DNA of 64,000 nucleotides from Ascarosepion bandense (Eukaryota; Mollusca; Cephalopoda; Sepiida; Sepiidae): NCBI GenBank assembly GCA_037127315.1, contig JBBBDQ010000330.1, positions 3,783,501 to 3,847,500 of the forward strand. Direction: 5' to 3'. Under the pieces are notes generated by a model. It did no database searches. It was given only the letters and a program-made list of their open reading frames with translations, and was not told the DNA's origin. The position numbers and the translations under genes were made by a program. Of the stretch, positions 21,694-33,239 are shown one piece after another (position 1 is the stretch's first letter; every line of letters begins with the position of its first letter).

Positions 21694-22980
21694 ATAGTTT
21701 CTTCACAAGAGTTGCTGTTTTGTGGAATAGATATCTCATAAGAGTGTCTTTAAAGAAATACATAAATAAAAAATTAATTATGGTGTCACTATGTCATATC
21801 CACAAAAAATAAGTAAAAATTAGTTATAGTATCAAAAATAATTTTAATAAGATAATTATAACAATTATAATTATCATTAATTCACTCTTTCTAAACTAAG
21901 GAGAATCTACCCCATTTTTCTCTTCTACACACACAAACACATGACATTCTCACTCTTGGACAAGTAGATAACATGGAAAGACTGTCAACATGTGCATCAA
22001 TGAAAATTTTGGCTCTTTTTCTATTTTCAGGCCATAACAGTAACATTTATTTATTATCACTCAACAAAAATTTGATTTTAGAAAACCCAAAACACTGCTT
22101 GTATTTTCTAACTAAATTATCTGAATGCTCATTACATATATCTATAAAAAACATCTGAGAAAAACTGTATACATTTTACTTATTCTTTATACAGTGGGAT
22201 CGTCAAATAGGATTTTATCTATTTACAAATGTTGTTAATAGAATAAATAAAGTGTAGAGTAGAAAGTTCGATAAATGGAAGTTGGCTACTGAGTGTCATA
22301 AAACAACACCACACACCATTTTATCTTATCATTCTGTAAGATTCCAATCCATATTCGATTTACATTTGACCCGAAACTCACAATTTTACTCAGTATTACT
22401 GTCTCTCATGTTTCCAACACCATAAAACAACTAGATTATAAATAATACTCATTTTGTTGTTTCCATATTTTACTGTTTCTCATTTTTACAGGTATTTTTG
22501 TATATATAAATATAAGGAGGCTATAGTTATTTACTCTGATGAGGCTATAATTATTTACAAGAGTTATAAAGGATAGAAAGTTGGAGAGAACCATGATCAC
22601 CTACACCATAAAGAGATAGAGTACATGATAGAAGAATTGATGTTGTTCCAGAAGTATGTAACTGCTTGACCTGAGGATTGAACTTTTCACTCCCATGTAA
22701 ACTGTATATACTTCACCAATCTGTGAGACAATTTGTTAAATTTTTAGTCTTTGAATAAAATATTAAATAAATGCAACAAATTACACAGCACTTATTTCAA
22801 TTAACTGTGTTACTGAGAACAATTACTTCACTACTTATGCAAATGTAAAACCAATCTTAGTTGGTGATAAGTGACAAGAAAGTTATAAGGCACTGTTGAT
22901 TATTTACAGCTAATTTCTTTAAATAATGCACTGACTGTTGTTTGTTTCCCATGGCAATAATTCTAAGTAAAATTGTCCAC
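21694..22980. other. Non-coding AT-rich interval
   Basis: No coding or repeat call can be supported. A sequence near 22590-22690 (minus strand AAGTTCAATCCTC) faintly resembles a tRNA box B and may be an old SINE. Confidence 0.35.
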
Positions 22981-22984
22981 TAAA

Positions 22985-23235
22985 AGAAGTAACTAAGTAG
23001 TGATTGGGGAAGCATTTCTTCATGGGAGTCAGTTCCACAAAGCAGCAGTTTATGGGAAGAAACTACTCAAGTGGAACTTTCATCTCATTGATGGATACAA
23101 AAGGAGTGAGGGTGGTTCACTACAATGTGTGTAGCATGGCAAATCTCAGCTGTGATGTGTGGAACTAAGGCATGTATTTCCTCTGAATACTTTCCATAGA
23201 CATAGCAACAGAACAGTAAAAGTATTTGTCTATAT
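22985..23235 (-). pseudogene. LINE ORF2 C-terminal fragment, second LINE family
   Basis: Minus-strand fragments read YVYGKYSEEIHALVP, then ICHATHIVVNHPHSFCIHQ, and in other frames SSHKLLLCGTDSHEEMLPQS. This is the LFY-x-F-G-KCS-ELxxLVP ... HPF ... WNSLP...FP layout of CR1/jockey-like LINE C-termini, but the sequence differs from the family at 18363. Stops and frameshifts are present. Confidence 0.6.
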
Positions 23236-23257
23236 TTCTGAGATGAAGTAGTATTTA

Positions 23258-23380
23258 CACTATTCAGACTATTGTCCTCATCTTTGTTGCCATTTGTACA
23301 ACGTTTTGGCTGTTGTGCACTCCGGCTCTCTTCAGGTGCTAGGAATTTCAAACCGAACCCTTTATTACAATTACTGGGGT
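23258..23380 (-). repeat. Hammerhead-like SINE tail, copy 2 (left arm of inverted pair)
   Basis: On the minus strand: CACCTGAAGAGAGCCGG, AACAGCCAAAACGTTG, TACAAATGGCAACAAAG and ATGAGGACAATAGTCTGAAT. It is the inverted partner of 23440-23570. CTGAAGA, a short AGCC/GGCT-type stem and an AAAAC in place of GAAAC resemble the core of a hammerhead ribozyme. Confidence 0.6.
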
Positions 23381-23439
23381 ATATAACTCCATTTTTTGCC
23401 TAATGCCTCTTCTGGAAGTCATGAGTTATGAAGTTATGA

Positions 23440-23570
23440 GTGATTGTAATAAAGGGTTTGGTTCGAAATTACTAGCACTTGAAGAAGCCAGAGCGTACAA
23501 TGGCTGAAACGTTGTACGAATGGCAACAAAGATGAGGACAATAGTTTGAATAATTTAAATGCTGTAGAAC
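23440..23570 (+). repeat. Hammerhead-like SINE tail, copy 3 (right arm of inverted pair)
   Basis: Starts TAATAAAGGGTTTGGTTCG, then CTTGAAGAAGCCAG (23478 on), AATGGCTGAAACG and ACGAATGGCAACAAAGATG. It has the GAAAC segment intact. AGCC (23486-23489) pairs with GGCT (23502-23505). With copy 2 it forms an inverted repeat over about 310 bp. Confidence 0.6.
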
Positions 23571-24296
23571 AGTAAAAGGTTTGCAAAGTTTCATCAGTAG
23601 GAAAGGAGTTGTAGAGTGTAAAATAATTCATCATGAATGATGCATAGATGCTTTTGGACTCTATCAAGACAAGAAAGTAAAGACAGAAAAGCTTCTGCCT
23701 ATATATGACAGCATTACTCCATTTTCAGCCTCTTGTGAAGGCAGAGTTTAGCAGGAGGAGTCAGGTACTTGCTGGAGCGATATAACAAACCAACCATTTT
23801 TTTGACTATCTCTAGCAATAGATCATATGTAGAAGTTCCACTTGAAGTTTGAGATGAGTTTGAGTCTTATTATAGGTGCTCAAGGTACACGGCCACCCTG
23901 AGAGAGCACTCATTAATTGTGATAGGTGAAAATTCAGGGTCCACTCGGTGATGTTAGAATGTCACTGGTTTGGTTTTTGAGACATTAAATCTAACTAACC
24001 AGTTCCCCCTCCCCCGTGAGCTGTTAGATCAGAGGAGGGATCAGCTGCCAGATTCTGGTCATCTGGAATTTGTATTATAACTAAACTCTCTTTTCTAGAA
24101 TATTTGTCCAAAATGTTTGGCATAGATTTTGATTTTGTTAGAGTTGCTACTTATTTTAAAATAAAAAAAATATGTTTTTTTAAATCAATGAAATTAATTA
24201 AATCAAATTGTTTTGCCACTCAGAGTTTTTCAGAGAAAAACTAAAAAAATTTTACAGCATATTCTAAAGTATAATTTATAATAGATATATATACAT

Positions 24297-24470
24297 ATCA
24301 TCATCATGTATCAGCATCATGCATCATCATCATGTATCAGCATCATGCTGCACCATCATGCATCATCATCATGCATCACTATTATGGATTTCCATCATGC
24401 ATCAACGTCCTGCAGCACCATCATGCATCCCCAGAATGCATCAAAATTATGCTTCCCCATCAATATGTTT
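24297..24470. repeat. CATCATGCATCA-type minisatellite
   Basis: Irregular repetition of ATCATGCATCA/ATCATGTATCAGC over about 170 bp. It makes the His/Ser ORF 24306-24566 artefactual. Confidence 0.85.
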
Positions 24471-24714
24471 ATTGAGTTTGCTTTAATCCATCACCAGGCT
24501 TACCGTCTTTATTACACAGCAATACCATCTGCATCCTCTGACACATCCATCTTCACTACTTGTTGATAAATCTGAGTCAGAAAAAGGTCTACAATTATTG
24601 ACATGGAGTGGTACCCTATCCATTAGAAATGACTTAACAATCCTAATGATCCATCCTGTATTAAAAGTCAAACACAAATAACACATGGGACAATTCAGCA
24701 GTTCTAAATCATGT

Positions 24715-25070
24715 TGTCGAGGACTACTCAACCCGACTTCTTCAAAAAAACCAGTTTCACCTAATCATTTCATAATCTTCTTCCTCATTGTCAGCAACAA
24801 CAAATACAAGCAATAGGACCAGACCCATATGTAAAATAAAAGAAAATATAATTATATTTTCTTTTTCTTTTTTATGCAAAGACATCTTCAGTGACATGCC
24901 ATGAGTTGGGAGGTGGTTTGGTCAGAGTTGTTATCACCCCACATCAAGGAGACCTCAATTTTACTCAACCATATGCTTCAACAGTTGTAATCTGACTCTT
25001 TATTGTCAAAGATTTCATGATTCTCAGAAATTTCATCTAACAAATATTTAACACTCTTTTCCTCCATTCT
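24715..25070. repeat. Dispersed repeat, copy A (pair with 27770-28365)
   Basis: Shares in order with the second copy: GACTACTCAACCCGACTTC, GTCAGCAACAACAAATACA, CCCATATGTAAAATAAAA, ATGCAAAGACATCTTC, GTGACATGCCAT, TTTGGTCAGAGTTGT, TTTTACTCAACCATA and TTTCATGATTCTC, then CAAATATTTAACAC. It is a repeat of unknown class about 350 bp long. Confidence 0.7.
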
Positions 25071-25424
25071 TTCAAAATGTTCATGCAAACATTTTAAGTG
25101 CCTTTCTTTTTCTTTTGTTCTCATGACCAAAACCTCTCCACCATACCCATATCACAGTATAGCAATTTACATAATACAACATAAAAAAATCAAAACATCA
25201 CAACAACAAAAAAATTGCACATTGTATCAAAGGTGGCACCCCTTTCTCTTCCATTGTGCGCACATGTCTAGCTTGTAAATTTTAATGCTGTAAAAATTTT
25301 AAGATAGTCTCCTAACTCAGGAATAGCAACAAATCAGGCTAAAACATGATTTACATAAAAAATATGTTTTCCTTTTCTTCTTTTTAACTTACACTGGATA
25401 GGTCGCCTGTCTTCACATACTGAG

Positions 25425-25545
25425 ATGCGTTGACACCCTGATGTGGAGTAATGGTTAGGGCCAGAACAATTATAACTGAGCAGTGAGCTCAACCCTCAAC
25501 AGATTCTCCATAGTTTCAGCCTTATGCCACATCTAAGCCATGCTT
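25425..25545 (+). repeat. tRNA-derived SINE, second family, copy 1
   Basis: GTGGAGTAATGGTTAGGGCC resembles a tRNA A box. GCAGTGAGCTCAACCCTC resembles a B box about 35 bp on. The tail TTATGCCACATCTAAGCCATG matches the copy at 37575-37715. Confidence 0.65.
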
Positions 25546-26072
25546 AAAAAATCACCATTCCCAGAGGTGTGGTTACATAAAATATAACCATAAAAGTATT
25601 CATATTTTTGCATACCTCTGTCAGTTTCAAAAGTTTTCTGCACATCTTTGACTCATTATTCCCAACAACTAACCCCATTGCATTCTCTTGCAACCAGTGA
25701 TAACCTTTCACCTTTATCAGAACCAATGATAATCTTTTGCCTTTATCATGACTCTTTTGCTTTGCTTCTTTACTCTTTTTTTATTTATTTATTTGTTCAT
25801 TCAAGTGCCAAACACAACCCATATATTGGTCACTAAAGGATTGATTTACTTGTTATGCTCTCCCTTGTTTCATTTTTATTTTTTCTTCTTGTCAGCCTGT
25901 TGTTGAACTTTGTGGCAACACCCAACTTCTTTATTATACCCCCCCCCCCACCAAAAAAAAAACCTAAACCAAAAAAAATGCAATGGAAGAGAAAAGTAAA
26001 GCGCACCTAATTTTTACAAGAAATCTATCTTTTTTTATTTTTTTTCACAATTTTTTTGTTTTTTTTTCTTTA

Positions 26073-26330
26073 AACACAACACCAGAGAAAGTTTGTAAAG
26101 CCTGAAAAGTTTGTTATGTTTTTCTTCTTTTTGAGGAACACACACAAGAAAGTTTTTGCAATGTTCGGAAAGTTTGTTTCTTTTTGTTTTCTAAAGAACA
26201 CATATCAGAAATTTTTATGCAATTCAAAATTTTTTTTTTTACTTGAAAAACACACATCAGAAAGTTCATTTTTTTTTCTTCTGGAGAAAATACAACAGAA
26301 AATGTTTTATACAATTCACAGTTTTGTTGA
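26073..26330. repeat. Degenerate minisatellite, 4-5 units of 40-65 bp
   Basis: Units begin AACACAACACCAGAGAAAG, AACACACACAAGAAAG, AACACATATCAGAAA, AACACACATCAGAAAG and AAATACAACAGAAAA, each followed by a T-rich stretch. The ORFs 26114-26443 across it are artefacts of the unit. Confidence 0.7.
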
Positions 26331-26617
26331 CTTTTGTCCCTTCTCTCCTTTCTTTGAACTTAACCACACCTACAGATGCTCTTGGTGCTCGACTGCTGCC
26401 AAAGATGGTAACTGCATCTAAATTTTACATTGACATCAGATAAATGACCTTTGCTTACCTATCTGTCCAGGTTTCCATTACATAGAGAATCTCATAAATC
26501 CCAGTACATATGATGATTGGGCACAGAGATCTGCCTAATTCTCACAGTGAATTTCTGAACAATCCTGCCATGGACAACATAATAACCAAATAAGAAAGAA
26601 AAAAATCAAAGAAAACC

Positions 26618-26669
26618 ACCTCAGGAACATGTGCCAATATCCAATGATATTGGCACATGTTCCTGAGGT
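26618..26669. repeat. Perfect 23-bp inverted repeat with 6-nt loop
   Basis: The arm 26618-26640 (ACCTCAGGAACATGTGCCAA then TAT) is exactly complementary to 26647-26669, with CCAATG between. An RNA copy would form a 23-bp perfect hairpin. Flanks are not complementary. No gene is beside it. Confidence 0.95.
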
Positions 26670-27765
26670 TAGCTTGCCATTCTCATAGTTCTAAACTTCC
26701 AACCAACCTAATCTAAATGTGTGCCAGATTTCTCTACTAAATGTTTTCTCAATGAGCCACTTAGAAATACCCATAATGGCATAAGGAAGCTAATCCAACA
26801 CCCCATATTGAGTGCTGTTCTCTTCTCCAAGATTTTAAACCCCAGAAATCTTCCAATGCATATCTAACATTCTATTTCCTTCTGTATCCATCATAGAACC
26901 TCTCCAAACCTCATATTAACCCTATATTGTTCTCCTATAAAATTCCCATATAACCTCACAGAACTTGACTATCACGGCTTTCTACATGTTTTTCACAAAG
27001 CAGTGATAGGAGGTAATAACAAAAATGGCTTTCACCTGCCAAAAATTGGCCTGGTGTCAAAACCAAACTTAGCTGGATAAGTTCAAAAAATATTTCCATA
27101 CTTTACAACTTATCTCTTTCCCTAGCTCTTCTTCCTCAGACTTTTACTTACACAACTTCCCCATCAACTCTCATATTTTCTCAAAAAAACAAAAAAGAAA
27201 AAAAAAACCAAAACCTCTAACTCCACAGTCAGACTGCAAAAGTATGCTACTCCATGTTAGTTTTTAGCAGAACCAACAACTTTTTGTGCAATAAAAAGAA
27301 TTGAGCAGAATTTTTTTAAACAATAAAAATTTGTCAACTACCTTGCTGATGTCTAAGTCATGACAGTCTAGCATTTTTTTTGTTTTTCTTTTTCTTCTGT
27401 TCCATGGCAATAAGGTTCACATCATCACATCACTCTTTTTTTTTTCTCTTTTTTTTTAAGCAGCAAGCCACTTTGCACCAAAACAAACATGTTATATTAT
27501 ATAGTCTTTTTTTTTATGGAAACAATTCTTCTCAAACAAAATGCTGGAACCATAATCAGTGTCTGGACAAATGATGAATAAGGATAGCTGGATAAATGCT
27601 GCAGTAACCACGATGTTGAATGATGATGGAAATTAAGCTTCATATACTCAGCACCCTAAACTGCAAGCACTGTAGTGATTATTTTCAAACTTTGTGGCCA
27701 ACTACTAAACTTCAAAATCTGCAATAAATTCAGAGTGACGATTAAACTTTTCAAATCATAACTCC
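26670..27765. other. Non-coding interval
   Basis: No coding region, RNA gene or repeat family was recognised; T-rich ORFs here are spurious. Confidence 0.4.
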
Positions 27766-27769
27766 CCTT

Positions 27770-28365
27770 GTCAGGGACTACTCGACCCGATTTCTTCACA
27801 AAAATCAGTTTCATAATTTTCAAAAATCATTTCATAATTTTCTTCTTCATCTTCTTTGTCCTTTCTTCATCATCGTCAGCAACAACAAATACAATCTGTA
27901 ACAAACACCTCTGTCAAAAACAATAGGACCCATATGTAAAATAAAATATAATTATATTTTATTTTCCTTTTTTATGCAAAGACATCTTCGGTGACATGCC
28001 ATTGGTTAGGAGGTGGCTTGGTCAGAGTTGTCAGCACACCCCTCTCCGATTTTACTCAACCATACATTTCAATGGTTGTGATCTGACTCTTTAAAATCAA
28101 AATCAAAATTACTACTAAAGATTTTCTAACTCTTAGCTTGATGTCACTTCCACACTATTGACAGCTATCTTCCGGTACAAATTTGAATGTGGGACACAAA
28201 CCTCTGACCTTGCTAGACAAAATAAAAATCACAATTTGAAATTGCTTTCTCATTTTACACACCTGGCTGATCTTTTTCAACAAAATACATTTCACTCAAA
28301 TCACCAAGTGCAAATACACTTCATTCTCAAAAATTTCATGATTCTCCAAAATATTGTCTAACAAA
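27770..28365. repeat. Dispersed repeat, copy B, interrupted by LINE tail
   Basis: Matches 24715-25070 block by block (see there), with an extra AT-rich insertion after about 28100. The shared end TTTCATGATTCTC...CAAATATTT is directly followed by the poly-T of a LINE tail at 28367, so that LINE inserted into this copy. Confidence 0.65.
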
Positions 28366-28366
28366 T

Positions 28367-28857
28367 ATTTTTTTTTTTTAATCATATCACCCCGAACAAG
28401 CCGGTAACACCACTGATGTGCAGGGGGCTACATAAGAGTGAGAAGATTAGAAAAGAGAAAACCGGAAACCGCATCCTAAACAGGAATCAAGGGATGAGCC
28501 TCTTCACCTGTTCAATAAATGTGAGTGGAGTGTGAACCAGGCGATAGTTTAGTCTATCTACTCTAATTGAAAAAAAAAAAGAAAAGTGAAAAGATTGGAA
28601 AAGAGAAAGCCGGGAACCACATCCTAAACAGGGAACAAGGGATGAGCCTCTACACCTGTTCAATAGATGTAGGTGGAGTGTGAACCGGGCGATAGTTTAG
28701 TCTATCTACTCCAATTGAAAAAAAAAAGCAAGTGAAAAGATTGGAAAAGAGAAAGCCGGGAACCACATCCTAAACAGGGAACAAGGGATGAGCCTCTACA
28801 CCTGTTCAATAGATGTGGGTGGAGTGTGAACCGGGCGATAGTTTAGTCTATATGGAA
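28367..28857 (-). mobile_element. LINE 3' tail containing three 147-bp tandem units
   Basis: The minus-strand end is poly-A (plus-strand poly-T 28370-28380), preceded by TATGTAGCCCCCTGCACATC and TTGTTCGGGGTGATATG as in the LINEs at 18363 and 43143. Upstream in the element lie three near-identical units of 146-148 bp. Their GAGAAAACCGG/GAGAAAGCCGGG anchors are at 28455, 28603 and 28749, with A-runs at unit joints. Units 2 and 3 are closer to each other than to unit 1. No ORF2 remains. Confidence 0.75.
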
Positions 28858-29415
28858 GTTATGCAATATTGGTTATATATTTGCTACAGGGAAATTGAAT
28901 TTTAAATCCTCTTAATACTTAGTAAAAAGCCCTTTGAAAAGAGAAAAAGAAGAAAATTTAACTCTTAAAAAAAAGGGAAAACATTATTCTTTACAGTTAT
29001 TTGTTCTTTTTCCTTGTGTATATTTCTTCTAAAATGTCATTGAATTTTCAGTCTTTTATAGCACCAAACAAGCTGTGCGTGTGATATAATAGATTGTGGC
29101 CCAGAATGAGAAATTAGAGAGCTTGAATACCACTCTGGTTCATTATGTTCACTTATACATAATTATCCTTGAGAAAGATAAGAATACACCTCCTTCTGTT
29201 AGCTATGGGCTAAATAGTAGGATGTGTGTCCAGAAAAATTATCATCATTCTCAAAAATATGTTAATGCAATATTTACTCGCAGGGAGTCTGATGTGGCTC
29301 TGGGAAAATGTATCATGTGGACTTATTATTACTTTAATGATAATTACAGAAATGAATAAAAAAAAAACTACAAATCTAAAATTATCATTAAATATGAGAA
29401 CATTTTTTTAATGTA

Positions 29416-29873
29416 AATAAACAATCTAATAAATAGTGTTTATTTTTGTTGTCAATTCTCAGACTTAATGTGACTAACCCCCAAAGACCCCCAATGGTAG
29501 AATAGACAAAGATCTACATGATTGCAATGATCAAACAGGCAGAAAAGGACAATAACCAAAGTAGACCTTGACAGACCTAACATATGACAGCCCAATGCAA
29601 CCAGGTTTTCTAGGTCTCTTTTGTCTCAATCGCTATTTGAACTGTGAGACAGGAGCTTCTGGTTAAGTGTGTGGACTTGTCTGTCATGCAATCAAATTGT
29701 CAAACTCACTTTCACTAAGCTTCAGGAGTAGGCTGGCCCTTCACAGTCGTCTCTGCCACTGCAACTAGAGGGGAAGGATAGAAATAAGAAGAGAGATGAC
29801 AATCCTGATGCCCAGATATAAGCGGGTGCCAAATATTGTTTATTTACATTATTTATTTATTAGATTGTTTATT
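29416..29873. mobile_element. Possible MITE with 20-bp inverted ends
   Basis: AATAAACAATCTAATAAATA (29416-29435) recurs inverted and exact at 29854-29873, 458 bp across. The same 20-mer occurs near 11081. The interior is unremarkable and non-coding. A chance AT-rich match is not excluded. Confidence 0.4.
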
Positions 29874-29894
29874 GGAATGGTTGGCAAACATCAG

Positions 29895-30060
29895 GTTTAT
29901 TTGATAGCTTATCTCAATGTTTTCAATGTGATTATTGGCTTTGGTGCTTACTGGCTAAGGCTTTTACTCTAGGCTCATTTGATAGCTTATCTCAATGTTT
30001 TCAATGTGATCATTTTTTCAATGCAGTGGTTGACTTTGATGCTTACTGACTATGTGAAAA
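29895..30060. repeat. Tandem duplication, period 78 bp
   Basis: TTGATAGCTTATCTCAATGT and TTTTCAATGTGAT occur at 29901 and again at 29979. A weaker echo (ATGTTTTCAATGCAATCATT) lies at 32895, beyond the gypsy relic, which hints at leftover LTR sequence. Confidence 0.65.
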
Positions 30061-30289
30061 TTGATTAGAAGCATACAAAACAAAAAACACACTATATACA
30101 AGTTCAATGGGTAAACCAGTGGTACACAGTTCAATAGGCAAATCAATTCTGCAAATACTATCACCATTCCTCAATTTCAGCTAAGCCATTCCCCTTGCCA
30201 AAAATGAATCTTCCTTTGAATGAGCATACTTTTATGCACATGACCAGTCATTACTCAGCCAATGAGTGCCTAGAACCGACCAATAAAAA

Positions 30290-32720
30290 TGGCTACAAGC
30301 AACACCACCACACCTGTACACATGAACGACCACTTCTGTTCACATGAAATGCTGCCCGATTCCCCTTCAGTCCAAAGCCCTCCAATTCACTGTCTCCACA
30401 CTCCATTGCAAAACCTACCTGTGACTCTATCCCTTTTGGGTTGCCAAAGTAAGTCTCTGCTACACTCCCCTCTATCTCCTGATCAGAGCTGATGTATTCT
30501 GGGGCAGGTCTCTTCTGTTGGCTACTCCTTTGAAGAGGAACAATGTGAATCTTGTTCTCACCTGAACTCTTGCCTGGAGGGTCATTGGAGGCTCTGGTAT
30601 CAGTCTCTGAACTGCTGGCATTAAACGAATCGCCTAGCAAACATGATTCTAAGTGCACGAAGCATTCCCTCTCTTCTGTGTCACTATCAAGGTCTGATGA
30701 TGGATATGACCCCAGAAAAAGGTGTAAATTCTTCACATGTCACAACGCTCCATCAATCTGCACCAACTACAGACAGATCACTCAGGTTACATAGCTCATT
30801 TTGAATTTTCTCATGTATCTACCATGTGGAGTCTTTACCCAGATGATGTCTCCTTCTCTGTATGCCCCTTGAATGTTTTGGGGTTCAAGTGAGGGCATTG
30901 ATGTTTTGTACCTGGATATAGTATCCATGCGGCATGTTGGCTGGTGTTGTGGAAGATCAAAGGCTGACCTTGGAAGTGACATTGTGTCAGTAGACTGCCT
31001 CTAGCACTGAACATTGCTTTCTGGCAGTAATGATCTTGATGCTTTTATGACTGTGTTCAACAATTCCATTCCCAGATGTTGCATGGGTGCATTAGAATCG
31101 TAAGTGCACCTCCCAGCTATTTAAAAAGTTCTTGAAGTGCTTACAAGTGAACACAGTGTCATTATCAGTCAATATTTTAGTTGGCGGGCCCTGCTCGTAT
31201 AAAAATTGATTCCAGCTGATGAATGACAAAAGCAGAGTTCAGTGGCTGCCATATTGTGAACTGAGATAGACCACAATCAACAAGTGTTAGAAAATGACTA
31301 CTTCCATAATGGGTTATGTTCATCACTAAAATGCTCTAGGTTAGCTTTACACCAAATGTTCCCTTCTCACAATGTATTAATACTGTATCAATTGACTAGC
31401 AGGCTTCACAGGCCTTGACAACAGATTCGACAATCTTTTTAAACACTAATGGGCCAACAGACTTGGCAAAGTACAAGTCCTCTTCACACCTGAGTGGCCA
31501 CTTTAGTGATGGATGTTGGTCACCTGATTCTTGTTCAACCTGCGCCGCACAGTTGCGAAGCATTCTGGCACTGGCTCTTCTCCTTGCCGATGTAACTTCA
31601 ACCACCTCCATGGCACTTGGGCAAAGCAGTCCGCACAGTTTAGACAGGATTTCACTAGTGTCAAATCTATTGTCAAGGTGTATTCCTCTGCCAATACTCA
31701 CAATGTCTCTAAACACCACCTTACTCGCATCTCACTAGCTACCTTTGTGTTCACCTATGCCTTCCTAGTTAGGGTGTCAGATATCCATTGATGCACACAT
31801 GCTGAATACATAACCAAATGTAATACCAAAGGGCCAGATTTATATCTTTTATTGCTGCATCAAGCTCAGCCAGAGTGATATTCTTGGCATCTTCAATCAG
31901 ATGCAACCAACAAGCATCCTCCATGATGCTTCAATTGACTTACCATGGCCACAGAACTTGCGTCTACCTAAACTTTCATCTCACTGCCATCCACACCAGT
32001 CTTCTCTCATGAAATCCGTTTCACATACTTTAGTCACTGTTTTTGCTAGCATACAACGGAAAGAGACATTCTTGACCTCATCATCCCACTTGTTGGTCAC
32101 TGTGCTTGCCTTCCATTTCCTGAAGGCAGTCATCACTCTAAGCCATCCACACACAGGAAAATGACCCACAAGTTTCCCACAGAGGGAAAAGAGGCTCCGC
32201 TGGGTCACAATCAATGATACATTCAGAACTTTACCTCCCCATTTCTACTGGAGTATGCTGTTCTACACCCAGGTCTGCAGGCTCAGGACATTGGCTTCAT
32301 TTTCCAATCACTCTGGATCCTTACAGATGAGACGTTAATTAGATAAATGCTGTCGCACATGTGCTGCTGAAACCAGTTTTTCACTAATGAAAATATTGAT
32401 ATAAGTCAACATGGAACTCTTAATTGCCTGTTCTTGATGCAGCACTGTGTTGATGACAGTTCTTATGATGAGTGGTACCACATTTAATCTGAAACCCAGT
32501 CGTATAAGGCAAAATCACTGACCCTTGATAACCACAGTCTGAAAGGTCCATAACACCTTATCACTGTGGATTTGCAAGTAGATTCAAGAGTGATACATTG
32601 GCTCCTTGTCATCACCATTCTCTAAGCTTCTGCATTCACACGTCCACATTAGCAGTAGATGCTTCCAAAAATTCATTTAATTCATAGTAATCAAGCACCA
32701 GCCAAACCTTCTGCTTGTAC
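30290..32720 (-). pseudogene. Gypsy-type LTR retrotransposon pol relic
   Basis: Minus-strand pol fragments appear in family order over 2.4 kb. An RT N-part reads LDYYELNEFLEAS (about 32695-32655). A segment VGHFPVCGWLRVMTAF (about 32170-32120) follows, then DACWL...KNITLAELDAAIK (about 31920-31860, the RNase H-like region). An integrase zinc-finger-proximal piece reads KKIVESVVKACEAC near 31440-31400. The integrase core has LVDCGLSQFTIW and TDNDTVFTCKHF (31310-31130), then SGNGIVEHSH near 31065-31040, so D, D and E are all visible. A C-terminal piece reads YREGDIIWVKTPHGRY near 30865-30815. Another 147-codon open stretch runs at 30293-30736. Many stops and frameshifts kill it. Flanking LTRs were not established. 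Confidence 0.85.
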
Positions 32721-32929
32721 TCTTGTATAAAGAATCAAACCCTTGGGGGAGCCAATCTTTTTTTCAGGATGTGGCAGCAGCTATCCATTATGATACCATA
32801 AAAGGAGTTCTTTTTTGTATTCTGTGTATTTTGGCACATTATTTTTCACCTCACCAGGTGGGTGACCATTCACCCATTTCCACGAGATGGTCCAATGTTT
32901 TCAATGCAATCATTGATGTTTACTGGTTA

Positions 32930-33225
32930 AAATTCCATGCTACTTAGAAGTAATTGTATATCTCCTCGTTTTGTAATTTGTAAGTGGATTATTTGTTTAG
33001 TAAGAAGCTGTGTTACTGCATTGAAACCACATTCAGCCCTATAGGAAGTTGGAAAAACAATGAAGAAAAATTTGATAGCTTCCCACAGCTTTAGATACCT
33101 TTCAGAAATTCCCTTTTGTAGCCAATACTGAATAATTAAAAAAAAAATTGATAAATGCCCAATGTCCCTCAAATGAAATAAAAACTGACAGTGCATCCTT
33201 TCAACATAATAGAGCCTTCAAGGGG
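32930..33225 (-). pseudogene. hAT transposase C-terminal (dimerisation) remnant, ZBED-like
   Basis: The minus-strand frame 33196-32927 contains LKLWEAIKFFFIVFPTSYRAE and then CGFNAVTQLLTKQ...LQITKRGDIQLLLSSME. That is the layout of the hAT C-terminal dimerisation domain as found in ZBED5/FAM200-type proteins (FPTSYxCExGFSAVT ... L.LSS.E). Only this end is present. It abuts the gypsy relic. A domesticated gene is unlikely because no other domain lies upstream in either frame. Confidence 0.75.
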
Positions 33226-33239
33226 GCACTAGTGCTCAC

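Noticed and set aside
24297..24470. CRISPR-like regular repeats
   Set aside because: The repeats are short, irregular and continuous without spacers; this is a eukaryotic minisatellite.
30293..30736. 147-codon minus-strand ORF considered as a separate gene
   Set aside because: It follows the integrase C-terminal region of the gypsy pol relic in the same orientation and is best read as part of it.
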